The notes: generated by a model from the letters alone, not told the origin. DNA of 64,000 bases from Burkholderiaceae bacterium (GCA_030157545.1 JAOAUN010000014.1:62001-126000), one strand, 5' to 3'. Positions 35,796 through 46,435 are shown, counted from the first letter of the stretch. Program-made: numbers and translations.

Positions 35796-36385
35796 TCAGC
35801 ATCTCCTCCAAAAAGTGCAACGTCTATCCCATCGCAAAGACAATGAGCTATTAATAAATGGACTTCCTGTATCCGTGCAGGGCGGTCATGCGGCACACAG
35901 ATATGCACATCGGCGTCGGTCAACTGACGCGCGATAGCGCCGCCACCCTTGCCGGTGAGGGCGACAATTCGCATGTCGCGTTCAAGCGCGGCATCGATCG
36001 CAGCCTCTATGTTTTCGGCATTGCCGGAAGTGGAAATCACCAGCAGCACATCACCGGCCTGACCAAACGCCTGCACCTGCTTCGCATAGATTTCCTTGAA
36101 ACCGTAATCATTGTCCAGCGTGGTCAGGGTAGATGAATCTGCCGTCAGCGCCATTGCCGGCAGCGGAAGCCGCTCGCGCTCAAAACAGCCCACCAGTTTG
36201 GCAGCAAAGCGCTGGCTCTCTGCGGCTGAACTGCCATTACCGCAAGCCAGTATGCGGCTACCATTTGACAGCGCTGCAAACATCAGCGCGACCGCTTGTG
36301 AAATAGGTTGCGCCAATTGCGTGGCTGCCTGCATTTTGAGTTCGGCGCTTTCATTAAAATGGCCGAGTATGCGTTGCTTGATCAT
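35792..36385 (-). CDS. diaA: SIS-domain protein, DiaA (GmhA-like)
   Basis: Phosphosugar-isomerase fold of about 197 residues, with CGNGSSAAESQRFAAKLVG near residues 47-65 and STSGNAENIEAAI near 116-128. By sequence it belongs to the GmhA/DiaA group, which is often annotated as phosphoheptose isomerase. The E. coli-like neighbourhood (lpoA, yraN, dolP) favours DiaA, a DnaA-binding timing factor. The ATG at 36385 is preferred; no clear ribosome site is seen. Confidence 0.85.
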   Translation of the reverse strand: MIKQRILGHFNESAELKMQAATQLAQPISQAVALMFAALSNGSRILACGNGSSAAESQRFAAKLVGCFERERLPLPAMALTADSSTLTTLDNDYGFKEIYAKQVQAFGQAGDVLLVISTSGNAENIEAAIDAALERDMRIVALTGKGGGAIARQLTDADVHICVPHDRPARIQEVHLLIAHCLCDGIDVALFGGDAE

Positions 36386-36470
36386 GATGGGGCAGATTAT
36401 AGATGCTATAAGCTGCACGATGATAGAAAACTGAATAGTAGCCGGTACTCTGCCACTGCTTGCAAAGTTC

Positions 36471-36839
36471 TCAATGACTGATGATATGCCGGATCCAGCT
36501 CAGGTCGCCACCCTGTATTGCTATCAGATCGAACCGGCAGCCGGGCGGCGTGGCATAGCGGCGCAAAAAAACTTCGGCGGTGCGCCAGAGCCGGGCCTGC
36601 TTGGCAGCCGTCACGCTGGCAGCTGCGCCACCAAACTGCATGCTACTTCGCTGCCTGACTTCGACAAATACCAGCGTCTGCTGTTCGCGCATGATCAAGT
36701 CAATTTCGCCATAGCGGCAAATAAAATTTCGCTCGACCAGCTGCATGCCCTGCTGCTGCAAATACCTCAGTGCGCGCGCCTCGGCCGCCTGTCCGCGCAA
36801 GGCCGCTTGCCGGCGCTGCGCAGAAGGGTCAGGCTTCAT
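36471..36839 (-). CDS. yraN: YraN/UPF0102 family nuclease-like protein
   Basis: A 122-residue restriction-endonuclease-like fold. The family pattern is clear: RGQAAEARALRYL near residues 15-27, RNFICRYGEIDLIM near 37-50 and LVFVEVRQRS near 55-64, where E, D and ExR sit as in PD-(D/E)xK enzymes. The function is uncertain. It overlaps lpoA by ATGA. Confidence 0.93.
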   Translation of the reverse strand: MKPDPSAQRRQAALRGQAAEARALRYLQQQGMQLVERNFICRYGEIDLIMREQQTLVFVEVRQRSSMQFGGAAASVTAAKQARLWRTAEVFLRRYATPPGCRFDLIAIQGGDLSWIRHIISH

Positions 36840-38023
36840 TGAGCGTCACTCTCAATTTCATTGTCAGGCATGACAACCACCCGTCCGTTTTCATAGGTCG
36901 CCGGTGTGAGTTTGCGCTTAAATCGTGCAGGTTCGCCCGCGTCAAAATCAATCTCGAGCAAACCGGTATCGCCCTCAATTGAAAAATGCTCCTGGCCTGC
37001 CAGTATAGGCAGCATGATTTCATAAGCATCTCGTCCCAGTGCCTGCAAGCGGCCAAGATCGGCGTTGCTTGCTTCTGTTCTGATGTCGAGCCCTTGCCTC
37101 AGCCGGGAAGGCAATTCCAGCAGCCGCAGGCCTTCGAGTAGCATTTGCGGCTCGGCCTCTTCCCATTGCGCTGCCGTGAATGGATTGAGTTGCGAGGTGC
37201 CGTAAGCGGGCGTCTCGGTGCCCAGCGCTTCGCGTAGCTGTATCGCCTGCTGATAGTCTAGCGCGAGCATGACCAACGCAGGTGGAGCGTCATGCGCCTG
37301 ATCGCGCAGTTGGTTCAAACGTTCAGGATCCAGAACGCCGTCGGCTACGCCAATCTCAAGCAGCTTCGCGCCCCGGCCTTGTGCGCGCAGCGTTTGCTCG
37401 AAAGCGTGCGCTGCACGCAGCTGCCACGGTGCCTTGGTGGTGATGATCCAGGCGAGGCCGGGTTCTTCGCTGGCATGCGCCCATTGCGCCAGTTGCCGGG
37501 CTTCATCTTCAATCGACAAGCCGATCGCGAGCATCAATGGAGAGGTGCTGGCTACGATATCGCCAGGTTTCGGGCTCAGTGCAATGGTCGGCACCGTTGC
37601 CGCGTGCGCCAGCGCACTGGTAACGTTACGTGAAAGCGGCCCGACGACCAGTTGCGTAGTGGCCTGCGCTTTGCGGAACTGGCTTAGATTTTCTTGGTTG
37701 TCGTCACCGCTCTCGACCAGGTAAAGATTGACGCCGCCGTGCGTATCCGCCTGCAACGCAGCAAGAAAACCCGTTTGCACGGCCATTGCCGCCTCTGCCA
37801 GCGCTGCTTTATTCGAAGGCAGCAGCAGCGCGACGCGCGGCTTCATTGCTACGGCGGTTGCAGGATTGACGGCGATGTCGTTCTGTACAATAGCGTCAGG
37901 CTTCTGCGCTGCGCTTGTGTTTGCCCGGACGCTCGCGCACAATCCTGTGATCAAGATCGCACACATTGCAGCAGTCAGCAGCCTGGCCGCCGTCGATTTC
38001 ACGTTTTTCTGACCATTCTTCAT
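36836..38023 (-). CDS. lpoA: Penicillin-binding protein activator (LpoA/LppC family)
   Basis: Periplasmic protein with a periplasmic-binding-protein-like fold (about residues 60-370; VALLLPSNKAALAEAAMAV near 63). In E. coli LpoA is an outer-membrane lipoprotein that stimulates PBP1A. Here the signal peptide has a Cys (ITGLC), but it lacks a proper lipobox because Leu precedes the Cys, so lipidation is doubtful. The N-terminal TPR part of E. coli LpoA is missing, and the length is 395 residues. The ATG at 38023 has AGGAGG four bases upstream. Confidence 0.87.
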   Translation of the reverse strand: MKNGQKNVKSTAARLLTAAMCAILITGLCASVRANTSAAQKPDAIVQNDIAVNPATAVAMKPRVALLLPSNKAALAEAAMAVQTGFLAALQADTHGGVNLYLVESGDDNQENLSQFRKAQATTQLVVGPLSRNVTSALAHAATVPTIALSPKPGDIVASTSPLMLAIGLSIEDEARQLAQWAHASEEPGLAWIITTKAPWQLRAAHAFEQTLRAQGRGAKLLEIGVADGVLDPERLNQLRDQAHDAPPALVMLALDYQQAIQLREALGTETPAYGTSQLNPFTAAQWEEAEPQMLLEGLRLLELPSRLRQGLDIRTEASNADLGRLQALGRDAYEIMLPILAGQEHFSIEGDTGLLEIDFDAGEPARFKRKLTPATYENGRVVVMPDNEIESDAQ

Positions 38024-38034
38024 CCCGCCTCCTG

Positions 38035-38952
38035 ATGACACCGTCTCCACTACCGTCACTTACTGCAAGCCTCGCAACGCTGGCCGATGAACTGGAACGG
38101 CAAAGCTTTCCTCCAGCAGCATTATATGTAGTGGCTACACCAATCGGAAACATTGCCGACATCAGCGTGCGCGCACTCAAGATCCTCAGTGTTGTCGATA
38201 GCATTGCTTGCGAAGACACACGCAATTCCTCACAACTGTTGTCGCGTTACGGGCTGTCGAAAAATTTGTTTGCTGCACACCAGCATAACGAGCTCGAAGT
38301 CACTACCAAGATCATTCAGCGCCTTCAAGCCGGCGAACGCATAGCGTTAGTTTCGGACGCTGGCACACCAGCCATATCGGACCCCGGCGCGCGTATCGTC
38401 GACGCAGTGCTCGGTGCCGGCCTGCGCGTGGTGCCGGTGGCCGGCGCATCAGCAGCGATCGCGGCTTTGTCAGTGAGCGGGCTAGTGTGTGACCAGTTTC
38501 ATTTTGCCGGCTTCCTGCCAGCCAAAGCCAAGCAGCGCGAGTCGGTGCTGTCTGCACTGCTCTCCACTGCCGCGACGCTGGTGTTTTATGAAGCGCCGCA
38601 TCGTATCGTTGAAACTGTTGACGCGCTATTGCAGGTTTTCGGGCCAGCACGCCGCATTGTGTTCGGGCGCGAAATCAGCAAACTGTTTGAACAGATTCAT
38701 CGCTGCCCACTGTCTGAAGCTGGCGCCTGGCTGGCAGAGGACGCCAACCGGCAACGAGGCGAATTCGTGTTGCTGGTCGAAGGCGCAGCTGGCAGCGGCG
38801 ACGATGATGCTGCCGAAGCTGAACGCATACTCGGAATTTTGCTCGAAGATTGTTCAGTCAGTCAGGCTGCAGCACTGACTGCGCGCATCACAGGCCAGAA
38901 AAAGAATTCGCTGTACGAGCTGGCCTTGCGGCTTTCAGAAACTGAAAAATAA
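38035..38952 (+). CDS. rsmI: 16S rRNA 2'-O-ribose C1402 methyltransferase RsmI
   Basis: Tetrapyrrole-methylase-fold enzyme that modifies 16S rRNA C1402. ALYVVATPIGNIADIS is near residues 22-37, SDAGTPAISDPG near 105-116 and FYEAPHRI near 184-191. The length of 305 residues is normal. Its ATG is only 11 bases from the lpoA ATG on the other strand, so each gene's promoter must lie within the other's coding region. The base run before this ATG is the complement of the lpoA ribosome site and offers no Shine-Dalgarno for rsmI. Confidence 0.95.
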   Translation: MTPSPLPSLTASLATLADELERQSFPPAALYVVATPIGNIADISVRALKILSVVDSIACEDTRNSSQLLSRYGLSKNLFAAHQHNELEVTTKIIQRLQAGERIALVSDAGTPAISDPGARIVDAVLGAGLRVVPVAGASAAIAALSVSGLVCDQFHFAGFLPAKAKQRESVLSALLSTAATLVFYEAPHRIVETVDALLQVFGPARRIVFGREISKLFEQIHRCPLSEAGAWLAEDANRQRGEFVLLVEGAAGSGDDDAAEAERILGILLEDCSVSQAAALTARITGQKKNSLYELALRLSETEK

Positions 38953-38956
38953 GCGA

Positions 38957-39964
38957 CTATTTCTGAACGATGGTCGTCCGGATTTGCGCGCTGTCCTGCA
39001 GCTGGCGCGCCGCTTGGCTGGCCGCTTCTCGGCTGACGAAGGGGCCGCTGTGCAATCGGAACAGTCCCTGACTTTGCACTACGGCCGGTGGCGGCAAATC
39101 CTGAGGCCAGCCAGACAGTAAACGTTCACGCATCGCCAGCGCATTGGGCGATTGCGCATAGGCGCCGAACTGCAAGAAATAAGTACCGAGGGCGGCTGCA
39201 ACTGGTGGTGCATTTTCCGGCTTTACGATGCTGGCAATGGGGTCACTTGCAAGCGCGCCAGCCGGTTTGCTATCAGCACTGGCCTTTGAGTTGCCCTTTG
39301 CATTAATACGTGCGATCTCTTCCGGCAGCAGACGTTCGACTTCGAGCTCGCTGCTGCCGCCATTGATATAGCCAAGCTTGAGCGCCGCCGTGTAAGACAG
39401 ATCGATGATGCGCTCGGAATGGAATGGGCCGCGATCATTGACGCGCACGATCACTTGTTTGCCATTGCGCAGGTTGGTCACGCGCGCATAAGACGGAATC
39501 GGCAGCGTAGGATGGGCGGCAGTCATTTTGTACATGTTGTAAATCTCGCCGGACGCGGTGCGCTGGCCATGAAATTTTTTGCCGTACCAACTGCCCGTGC
39601 CACGCTGCACGAAAGGTCGGTAGTCCGTTATCGGCGTATAAGTTTTATTGAAAATGGAGTAGGGACGGCTTGGCCCTTTTGCGAAGGGTTCCACTTTGGG
39701 TTCAGCGTCCGGTGTGTCGAGCAGACCGGCAGGCACCTGCTCTTCCGGGCCGTCGTCCAGATAGTAGCCGCCGCGCCCTTTGCCTGCAGCTGGGGCAGAC
39801 GCAACCGGCGGTGCCGCCGGTGCCGGTGTAACAAGTGGTGGTGTCGTCGGCGTTGCAACGGAACTTGGCGCCGGTCTGTCTTCAACATTGCTTTGCAGAC
39901 TGACGCTGGAGCAAGCACTTAAAAAAAGCAAAGCTAAGGCAATGGCTGCGCGCATCAATGACAC
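38957..39964 (-). CDS. rlpA: Septal ring lytic transglycosylase RlpA
   Basis: Lipoprotein (lipobox LSAC, Cys near residue 18) that cuts naked glycan strands at the septum. A Pro/Ala-rich linker is followed by the double-psi beta-barrel domain (about 122-210; GTGSWYGKKFHGQRTASGE and VRVNDRGPF), then a SPOR domain (about 258-335). The length of 335 residues is normal. It is the last gene of the mre-rod operon, directly after rodA. Confidence 0.95.
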   Translation of the reverse strand: MSLMRAAIALALLFLSACSSVSLQSNVEDRPAPSSVATPTTPPLVTPAPAAPPVASAPAAGKGRGGYYLDDGPEEQVPAGLLDTPDAEPKVEPFAKGPSRPYSIFNKTYTPITDYRPFVQRGTGSWYGKKFHGQRTASGEIYNMYKMTAAHPTLPIPSYARVTNLRNGKQVIVRVNDRGPFHSERIIDLSYTAALKLGYINGGSSELEVERLLPEEIARINAKGNSKASADSKPAGALASDPIASIVKPENAPPVAAALGTYFLQFGAYAQSPNALAMRERLLSGWPQDLPPPAVVQSQGLFRLHSGPFVSREAASQAARQLQDSAQIRTTIVQK

Positions 39965-41086
39965 CTAGGTTTGAACCAGTTTGCGATGGCGCTGAATGCT
40001 CATCAATATGCCAATCCCGAGACTGAGGGTGACAAACGCGGTGCCGCCATAACTGATGAAGGGCAGCGGCACACCAACGACTGGCAGAATACCGCTGACC
40101 ATACCCATATTCACGAAGGCATAGGTAAAAATCGACATCGTCAGCGCACCGGCGAGCAGCCTGGAAAACAGGGTTGGCGCATTCGCCGCAATGATCAGTC
40201 CACGCCCGATCAGGAGCAGATAGAGAACCAGCAGAACGCCATTGCCGAGCAATCCGAATTCTTCGGAGAAGACGGCAAAGATAAAGTCGGTAGTGCGCTC
40301 TGGTATGAATTCAAGGTGCGACTGCGTGCCATTCAACCAGCCCTTGCCGATCAGTCCGCCCGAGCCGATCGCAATAGTGGACTGGATGATGTGAAAGCCC
40401 TTGCCCAGCGGATCTGAGGTTGGATCAAGCAGGGTCATGACACGATTGCGCTGATAGTCATGCAGCAGTGTCCAGACCAGCGGCAGGCTGGCAAGTCCCG
40501 CTGCGACCAGTCCAATCATCAGGCGCCACGAGAGACCGGCAAAAAAGATAACGAAAAAACCTGCCGACGTGACCAGCAATGACGTACCCAGATCAGGCTG
40601 ACGCATGATCAGGCCCACAGGCAGCGCAAGGATGATGCCGGCAACAACGAAGTCACGCCAGCGGATCATGCCTTCGCGTTTTTGAAAATACCACGCCAAG
40701 GTCAGTGGCAGCGCCAGCTTCATGATTTCCGACGGCTGGATAATGATGCCGATATTTATCCAGCGTCGCGCGCCATTTTTAATCAGGCCGAACAAGGCGA
40801 CGGCGACCAGCAATGCCATACCGATGGCGTAAACCGGCACAGCGAAACGCATCAGCTTTTGTGGCGGGATCATGGCTGCAATCCACATCACAAAAATGCC
40901 GGCAAAAATGTTGCGCAGATGTCCCTCGAATCGTCCCGGAAAATTCATGGCTGCCGATGACACAGCCAGACAGCCGAGCAGCAGGATTAGCGATAGTATG
41001 ACCATCAGCGGACGATCAAAAATAAAAAAATGGCGCCGTATCGCTTGCAACAGGTTGCCGCGACTGTCTTCTATCATCGACATCAT
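39965..41086 (-). CDS. rodA: Rod-shape SEDS glycosyltransferase RodA
   Basis: Polytopic SEDS protein that polymerises lipid II for cell elongation, paired with PBP2. About ten membrane segments are visible. The conserved family phrases NGARRWINIG near residue 105, RQPDLGTSLL near 170 and SYGGTAFVTLSLGIGILMS near 340-360 are present. The length of 373 residues is normal. The start overlaps the mrdA stop by four bases. Confidence 0.97.
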   Translation of the reverse strand: MMSMIEDSRGNLLQAIRRHFFIFDRPLMVILSLILLLGCLAVSSAAMNFPGRFEGHLRNIFAGIFVMWIAAMIPPQKLMRFAVPVYAIGMALLVAVALFGLIKNGARRWINIGIIIQPSEIMKLALPLTLAWYFQKREGMIRWRDFVVAGIILALPVGLIMRQPDLGTSLLVTSAGFFVIFFAGLSWRLMIGLVAAGLASLPLVWTLLHDYQRNRVMTLLDPTSDPLGKGFHIIQSTIAIGSGGLIGKGWLNGTQSHLEFIPERTTDFIFAVFSEEFGLLGNGVLLVLYLLLIGRGLIIAANAPTLFSRLLAGALTMSIFTYAFVNMGMVSGILPVVGVPLPFISYGGTAFVTLSLGIGILMSIQRHRKLVQT

Positions 41087-43134
41087 TTCGTGCTCCTTGC
41101 TGCGGGGTCAGGCGCATTTCCTGGACGGGCTGGTGCACTGAAAGGTGGTGGCGCGATTGCCGGCGCCGGTTTGGGGGCAGGAGCGGGCTTGGGAACGTCA
41201 CTCGCGGCCGCATTGACGGGATTGATGACTGCCTTCACGCTTGGTTTGAGCACGCCTTTGACTGCGACTGGTTCAGGCTCGACCGGCCGCTTACCCAGCA
41301 AATAATAATCAATGGCTTGGCGCGCGATCGGGGCCGCTGCCGCAGCACCGAAACCGGCGTTCTCGACAATAATAGCCAGTGCTATGCGTGGCTTGTCGGC
41401 TGGCGCAAACGCGATATACAGTGAGTGGTCACGCAGGCGTTCTGAGATCTTACTGGCTTCATATTTGACACTCTTGCTCATCGACGCAGCCTGCGCGGTT
41501 CCGGTCTTGCCGCCTGATTCATAAGCCGCACCGGCAAAGGAACGCGCTGAAGTGCCTTCCTTCGTGACACCCACCATCGCGCTTTTGACGAAATCAATAT
41601 TTTCCTGCTTGAGCGGAATGCGATAGCTCTCTTTCGGCACCGTCAGTTTGCGTGTCTTGTTGGCGCCATCCTCGATAATCTTGACCAGATGAGGCTTCAT
41701 TACGATGCCATTGTTGGCCAGATTAGAGACCGCATGCGCGAGTTGCAGCGGCGTGAAAGAGTTGTAGCCTTGGCCAATGCCGACTGAAATGGTTTCACCT
41801 GCATACCACTTCTGCTGATCTACCCGCTTGTAGGCTTTGCGTTTCCATTCGGTGGAAGGCAGCACGCCGCGCTTTTCACTGTCAAGATCAATGCCCGTGA
41901 TCTGGCCGAAGCCAAACGGCTTCATGAAATCATGAATCGCATCGATGCCCAGATCATTGGACAGATTGTAATAATAAGTATTGCAGGACAAGACTATCGA
42001 CTTGTACATGTCAACCCGACCGTGACCGCCTTCTTTGTCGTCGCGAAATTTATTATTGCCGAACATAAAATAGCCGGGGTCATTGATGCTCATCTCCGTC
42101 GTACGCTTGCCAAGCTCGAGCGCGGCCAGCGCCATATAAGGTTTAAAGGTGGAGCCGGCCGGATAGGTGCCAATCAATGGACGGTTCAGCAAAGGCCGGT
42201 CGATCGAGGTATTCAATTCGTCCCAGCTTTTTACATCGATACCTTCTACAAACAGATTCGGATCGAAAGTCGGCATCGACACATAAGCGAGTATGTCGCC
42301 AGTAGAAGGCTCGATGGCGACCAGGGCGCCGCGACGATCACCAAAAGCTTTTTCGATAATTTTTTGCAGCTCGATGTCGACTGACAGCATCAGGTTGTTG
42401 CCGGGCGTCGGCGCGGTGCGCGACAGCGTGCGCACCGCGCGCCCGCCAGCCGAGACCTCAATCTCGTCGTAGCCGGTAATGCCATGCAATTCTTTTTCGT
42501 AGCTTTTTTCCAGGCCTTCCTTGCCGATGTAATCAGTACCGCGATAATTTGCCGCGTCTTCGCTTTCTTCTATGCGCTCGGATTCACGTTTGTTGACGCG
42601 ACCGATATAGCCAATCATATGCGACGCGGTTTGTCCGAGCGGATACTGGCGGAAGAGTCGCGCCTGAATATCAACACCCGGAAAACGATAACGCTGCGCA
42701 GCGAAACGGGCGACTTCCTCATCCGACAGCCGGGTGCGGATAGGCAGGCTCTCAAAGGATTTCGACTCTTCCATCTGGCGCTTGAAACGCTTGCGGTCCT
42801 TGGTCTGGATATCGACGAGCAGCGCGAGTTCGTCGATAACGACATCGAGACTGCGATCGATTTTGGAAGGCGTGATTTCCAATGTATAAGCAGAAAAATT
42901 CCGCGCGAGGATGACGCCGTTGCGGTCTACGATCAGGCCGCGGTTCGGTACCGCCGGCACCACCGAAATACGATTGCTCTCTGCGCGTTCTGCATATTCG
43001 CTGTGGCGTACGGCCTGCAGCCACAGGAAACGGGCCATCAGCAAACCAAAGCAGATGAACACGACCAGGCCTGCGACAGACAGACGCAGACGGAATAGCT
43101 GAAGTTCGCGTTCAGTATCTTTAATTTCGGTCAT
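41083..43134 (-). CDS. mrdA: Penicillin-binding protein 2
   Basis: Elongation-specific transpeptidase. One N-terminal membrane helix (about residues 17-37), a pedestal domain, and the transpeptidase domain with STFK near 328, SCN near 385 and KTG near 541. The C-terminal tail beyond about 610 is rich in Pro, Ala and Lys and reaches 683 residues, longer than E. coli PBP2 (633). It works with RodA, MreC and MreD encoded beside it. Confidence 0.96.
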   Translation of the reverse strand: MTEIKDTERELQLFRLRLSVAGLVVFICFGLLMARFLWLQAVRHSEYAERAESNRISVVPAVPNRGLIVDRNGVILARNFSAYTLEITPSKIDRSLDVVIDELALLVDIQTKDRKRFKRQMEESKSFESLPIRTRLSDEEVARFAAQRYRFPGVDIQARLFRQYPLGQTASHMIGYIGRVNKRESERIEESEDAANYRGTDYIGKEGLEKSYEKELHGITGYDEIEVSAGGRAVRTLSRTAPTPGNNLMLSVDIELQKIIEKAFGDRRGALVAIEPSTGDILAYVSMPTFDPNLFVEGIDVKSWDELNTSIDRPLLNRPLIGTYPAGSTFKPYMALAALELGKRTTEMSINDPGYFMFGNNKFRDDKEGGHGRVDMYKSIVLSCNTYYYNLSNDLGIDAIHDFMKPFGFGQITGIDLDSEKRGVLPSTEWKRKAYKRVDQQKWYAGETISVGIGQGYNSFTPLQLAHAVSNLANNGIVMKPHLVKIIEDGANKTRKLTVPKESYRIPLKQENIDFVKSAMVGVTKEGTSARSFAGAAYESGGKTGTAQAASMSKSVKYEASKISERLRDHSLYIAFAPADKPRIALAIIVENAGFGAAAAAPIARQAIDYYLLGKRPVEPEPVAVKGVLKPSVKAVINPVNAAASDVPKPAPAPKPAPAIAPPPFSAPARPGNAPDPAARSTK

Positions 43135-43188
43135 GTTCAGTAAGGCTAGTATTACTCAGCAGGCACGCAGTAAGCCTGCATGGGAAAA

Positions 43189-43701
43189 TCAGATCGGGCG
43201 GGTTTCGTCATGGTCAACCGCACGCCGCTGTGGCGCCAGCAATAGCCAGCAGACGATCGGCCAGATCAGCGTAGCCACGAGGCTCTGTGCGAAATAAAAC
43301 CAACTGGGCTGCTTGGCACTGATGGCGAGCTGAATCAACATCTGCACGACTTGCATGACGATGAGCAGCGGCAGCACATGCAGCGCCTGAATGACGGGCG
43401 TGAACCACAGTACACGACGGTGAATGGTGATGGCAAAATAAGAAAGCAGCGTATAGGCCAGCGCATTCTCGCCCAACAGCGACGCGCTATGCACATCCAT
43501 GATCAGGCCCATCATGAAGGCAACACCAATACCAACCCTGCGCGGTTGGTAAATGCTCCAGAAAATCAATGTCAGCGCGACAAAATCGGGCACCCATCCC
43601 CAGCTGCCCCACGGGCACAGATTGAGAAAGAACGCGCCAGCGAGGCTGGCAGCAATGAACACCGGATTAACCGGTAGCAGTATGTAGTCGCGATCCATCA
43701 T
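43189..43701 (-). CDS. mreD: Rod-shape-determining protein MreD
   Basis: Small inner-membrane protein of the elongasome, 170 residues with about five membrane helices. The family phrases LPVNPVFIAASLAGAFFLNL and GFMMGLIMDVHSASLLGENALAY-type regions are seen. The start overlaps the mreC stop by ATGA, and mrdA follows 54 bases later. Confidence 0.93.
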   Translation of the reverse strand: MMDRDYILLPVNPVFIAASLAGAFFLNLCPWGSWGWVPDFVALTLIFWSIYQPRRVGIGVAFMMGLIMDVHSASLLGENALAYTLLSYFAITIHRRVLWFTPVIQALHVLPLLIVMQVVQMLIQLAISAKQPSWFYFAQSLVATLIWPIVCWLLLAPQRRAVDHDETRPI

Positions 43702-44633
43702 CGGTTCGTGTCCCTCGATTCGCGCTGACCCGGCCGGCCGCTACGAATCTCGGTCGGCGGATTGGGGTCAACGGCAGGTGCCGGCGGCGGCGGTAGCGAG
43801 CGCGTGTCGGCCAGCAGCACCAGCAATTGCCGATTGCGCGATACGCCCGCACTCGGCAGACAAACAATACGGGCAAACGCATCGGAAGTCTTGCTTTCGA
43901 CGGAAGCGACCGTTGCTACAGCAAGGCCGGCCGGATAAACGCCGTCAATGCCGGAGGTCAGCAGCACGTCACCCTTTTGAATGTCGGCGTTCGATGCCAT
44001 GAAACGCAACTCCAGCACGCCGGACTGGCCGCGGCCATAGGCCACGCTGCGCACGCCGCTGCGCAAGACCTGCACCGGGATAGCATGGTCCTTGTCAGTC
44101 AGTAGCGTGACTTCGGAAGTAAACGGAAACACGCGCGTGACCTGGCCGACTACACCGAGATCATCTATTACTGGCTGGCCTGGCTCTATGCCATGGCTGG
44201 CGCCGCGGTCAATGATGACTTTGCGGGAAAACGGATCGCGCGCATCATATAAAATTTCGCTCATCACCGAGCGCAAGGCGATACGTTCGGAGGCAGCGAG
44301 CAATTTGCGCAAATGCAGATTCTCGGCCAGCAGCTGACGCGCCTGCTGCAGCATTTGCGCATTCAGCACTTGCTGCTCGCGCATGCGCTGGTTTTCACCA
44401 TTGAGGCGGTTGAGCGAAGAGAAATAATCGGTCACGGCAAAAAAACCATCGCGCGGCAACATGGCCACAACTTGCAACGGATAGAGCGCGGCACCGACTG
44501 CCTGCCTCACTGTGGCAAGCGAACGCAGTCGCGAGTCGGCCATGAGCAAGGCAACGGCGATGAGCGCAAAGAACATCATTTTTGCGCGTGCCGATGCACC
44601 TTGCTTGAAGAGTGGTGGTGGGCTGTATTCCAT
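43698..44633 (-). CDS. mreC: Rod-shape-determining protein MreC
   Basis: Bitopic inner-membrane protein that activates PBP2-RodA. A membrane helix at about residues 20-38, a coiled coil (about 68-108) and two beta-barrel subdomains (about 115-270) are visible. VIDRGASHGIEPGQPV near 138-153 is a family signature. A Pro-rich tail ends the protein. The length of 311 residues is normal. Confidence 0.95.
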   Translation of the reverse strand: MEYSPPPLFKQGASARAKMMFFALIAVALLMADSRLRSLATVRQAVGAALYPLQVVAMLPRDGFFAVTDYFSSLNRLNGENQRMREQQVLNAQMLQQARQLLAENLHLRKLLAASERIALRSVMSEILYDARDPFSRKVIIDRGASHGIEPGQPVIDDLGVVGQVTRVFPFTSEVTLLTDKDHAIPVQVLRSGVRSVAYGRGQSGVLELRFMASNADIQKGDVLLTSGIDGVYPAGLAVATVASVESKTSDAFARIVCLPSAGVSRNRQLLVLLADTRSLPPPPAPAVDPNPPTEIRSGRPGQRESRDTNR

Positions 44634-44689
44634 TAGATGAAGACTGACAGGTCAGGCCCGGATAGTGCTTCGTGCAGTGGAGTCAAAAG

Positions 44690-44720
44690 GGCTGTCTGCA
44701 AAAGAATTGTGCGGACAGCC
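44690..44720 (-). terminator. Terminator-like attenuator between mreB and mreC
   Basis: A 10-base stem with one mismatch, GGCTGTCTGC (44690-44699) / GCGGACAGCC (44711-44720), loop 11 bases. On the minus strand it is followed by CTTTTGAC, a short T-run. It lies 10 bases after the mreB stop codon. It likely lets only part of the mreB transcripts run on into mreC. Confidence 0.75.
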
Positions 44721-44729
44721 GGCAAGCTT

Positions 44730-46043
<1,314 letters not shown>

Positions 46044-46346
46044 ATGTCCCTAGCTCTGACCGACATTGCGCGCCTGTCCAAACTGGCGCAGCTCGAATTG
46101 ACCGACCAACAGGCGGCCGACGCACTCGACAAGCTCAACAGCATTTTTGCGCTGGTCGAGCAGATGAAAGCCGTTGATACCACCGGCGTCACGCCGCTGT
46201 CGCACCCGATCGCCGCCTGGCAGAACGACCTCGCGCTGCGCTTGCGTGAAGATCGGGCAACGGAACCTGACCGTCGCGACGACTATCAAAAACCGGCGCC
46301 GGCCGTGCAGGATGGGCTGTATCTGGTGCCTAAGGTTATCGAATAG
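46044..46346 (+). CDS. gatC: Glutamyl-tRNA(Gln) amidotransferase subunit C
   Basis: Small stabilising subunit of GatCAB, which converts Glu-tRNA(Gln) or Asp-tRNA(Asn) to the amide form. [15 protein letters not shown] near residues 5-19 and the C-terminal [11 protein letters not shown] match the family. The ATG at 46044 gives 100 residues; an upstream in-frame start at 46011 is unlikely. The stop codon lies in a triple 12-base repeat. Confidence 0.95.
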   Translation: MSLALTDIARLSKLAQLELTDQQAADALDKLNSIFALVEQMKAVDTTGVTPLSHPIAAWQNDLALRLREDRATEPDRRDDYQKPAPAVQDGLYLVPKVIE

Positions 46347-46370
46347 GTGATCAAATAAGTGATCGAATAG
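46335..46370 (+). repeat. Triple 12-base repeat across the gatC stop codon
   Basis: Three tandem near-copies, GTTATCGAATAG, GTGATCAAATAA and GTGATCGAATAG, follow each other with no gap. The first holds the last three codons and stop of gatC; the other two repeat a similar coding tail and bring two further in-frame stop codons. Confidence 0.9.
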
Positions 46371-46435
46371 CGTTTCGTTTTTCATTGAAGCGCCGCGCAA
46401 ACCGCGGCTTCCCAGTTTTTGCGCCCTGACCATTC

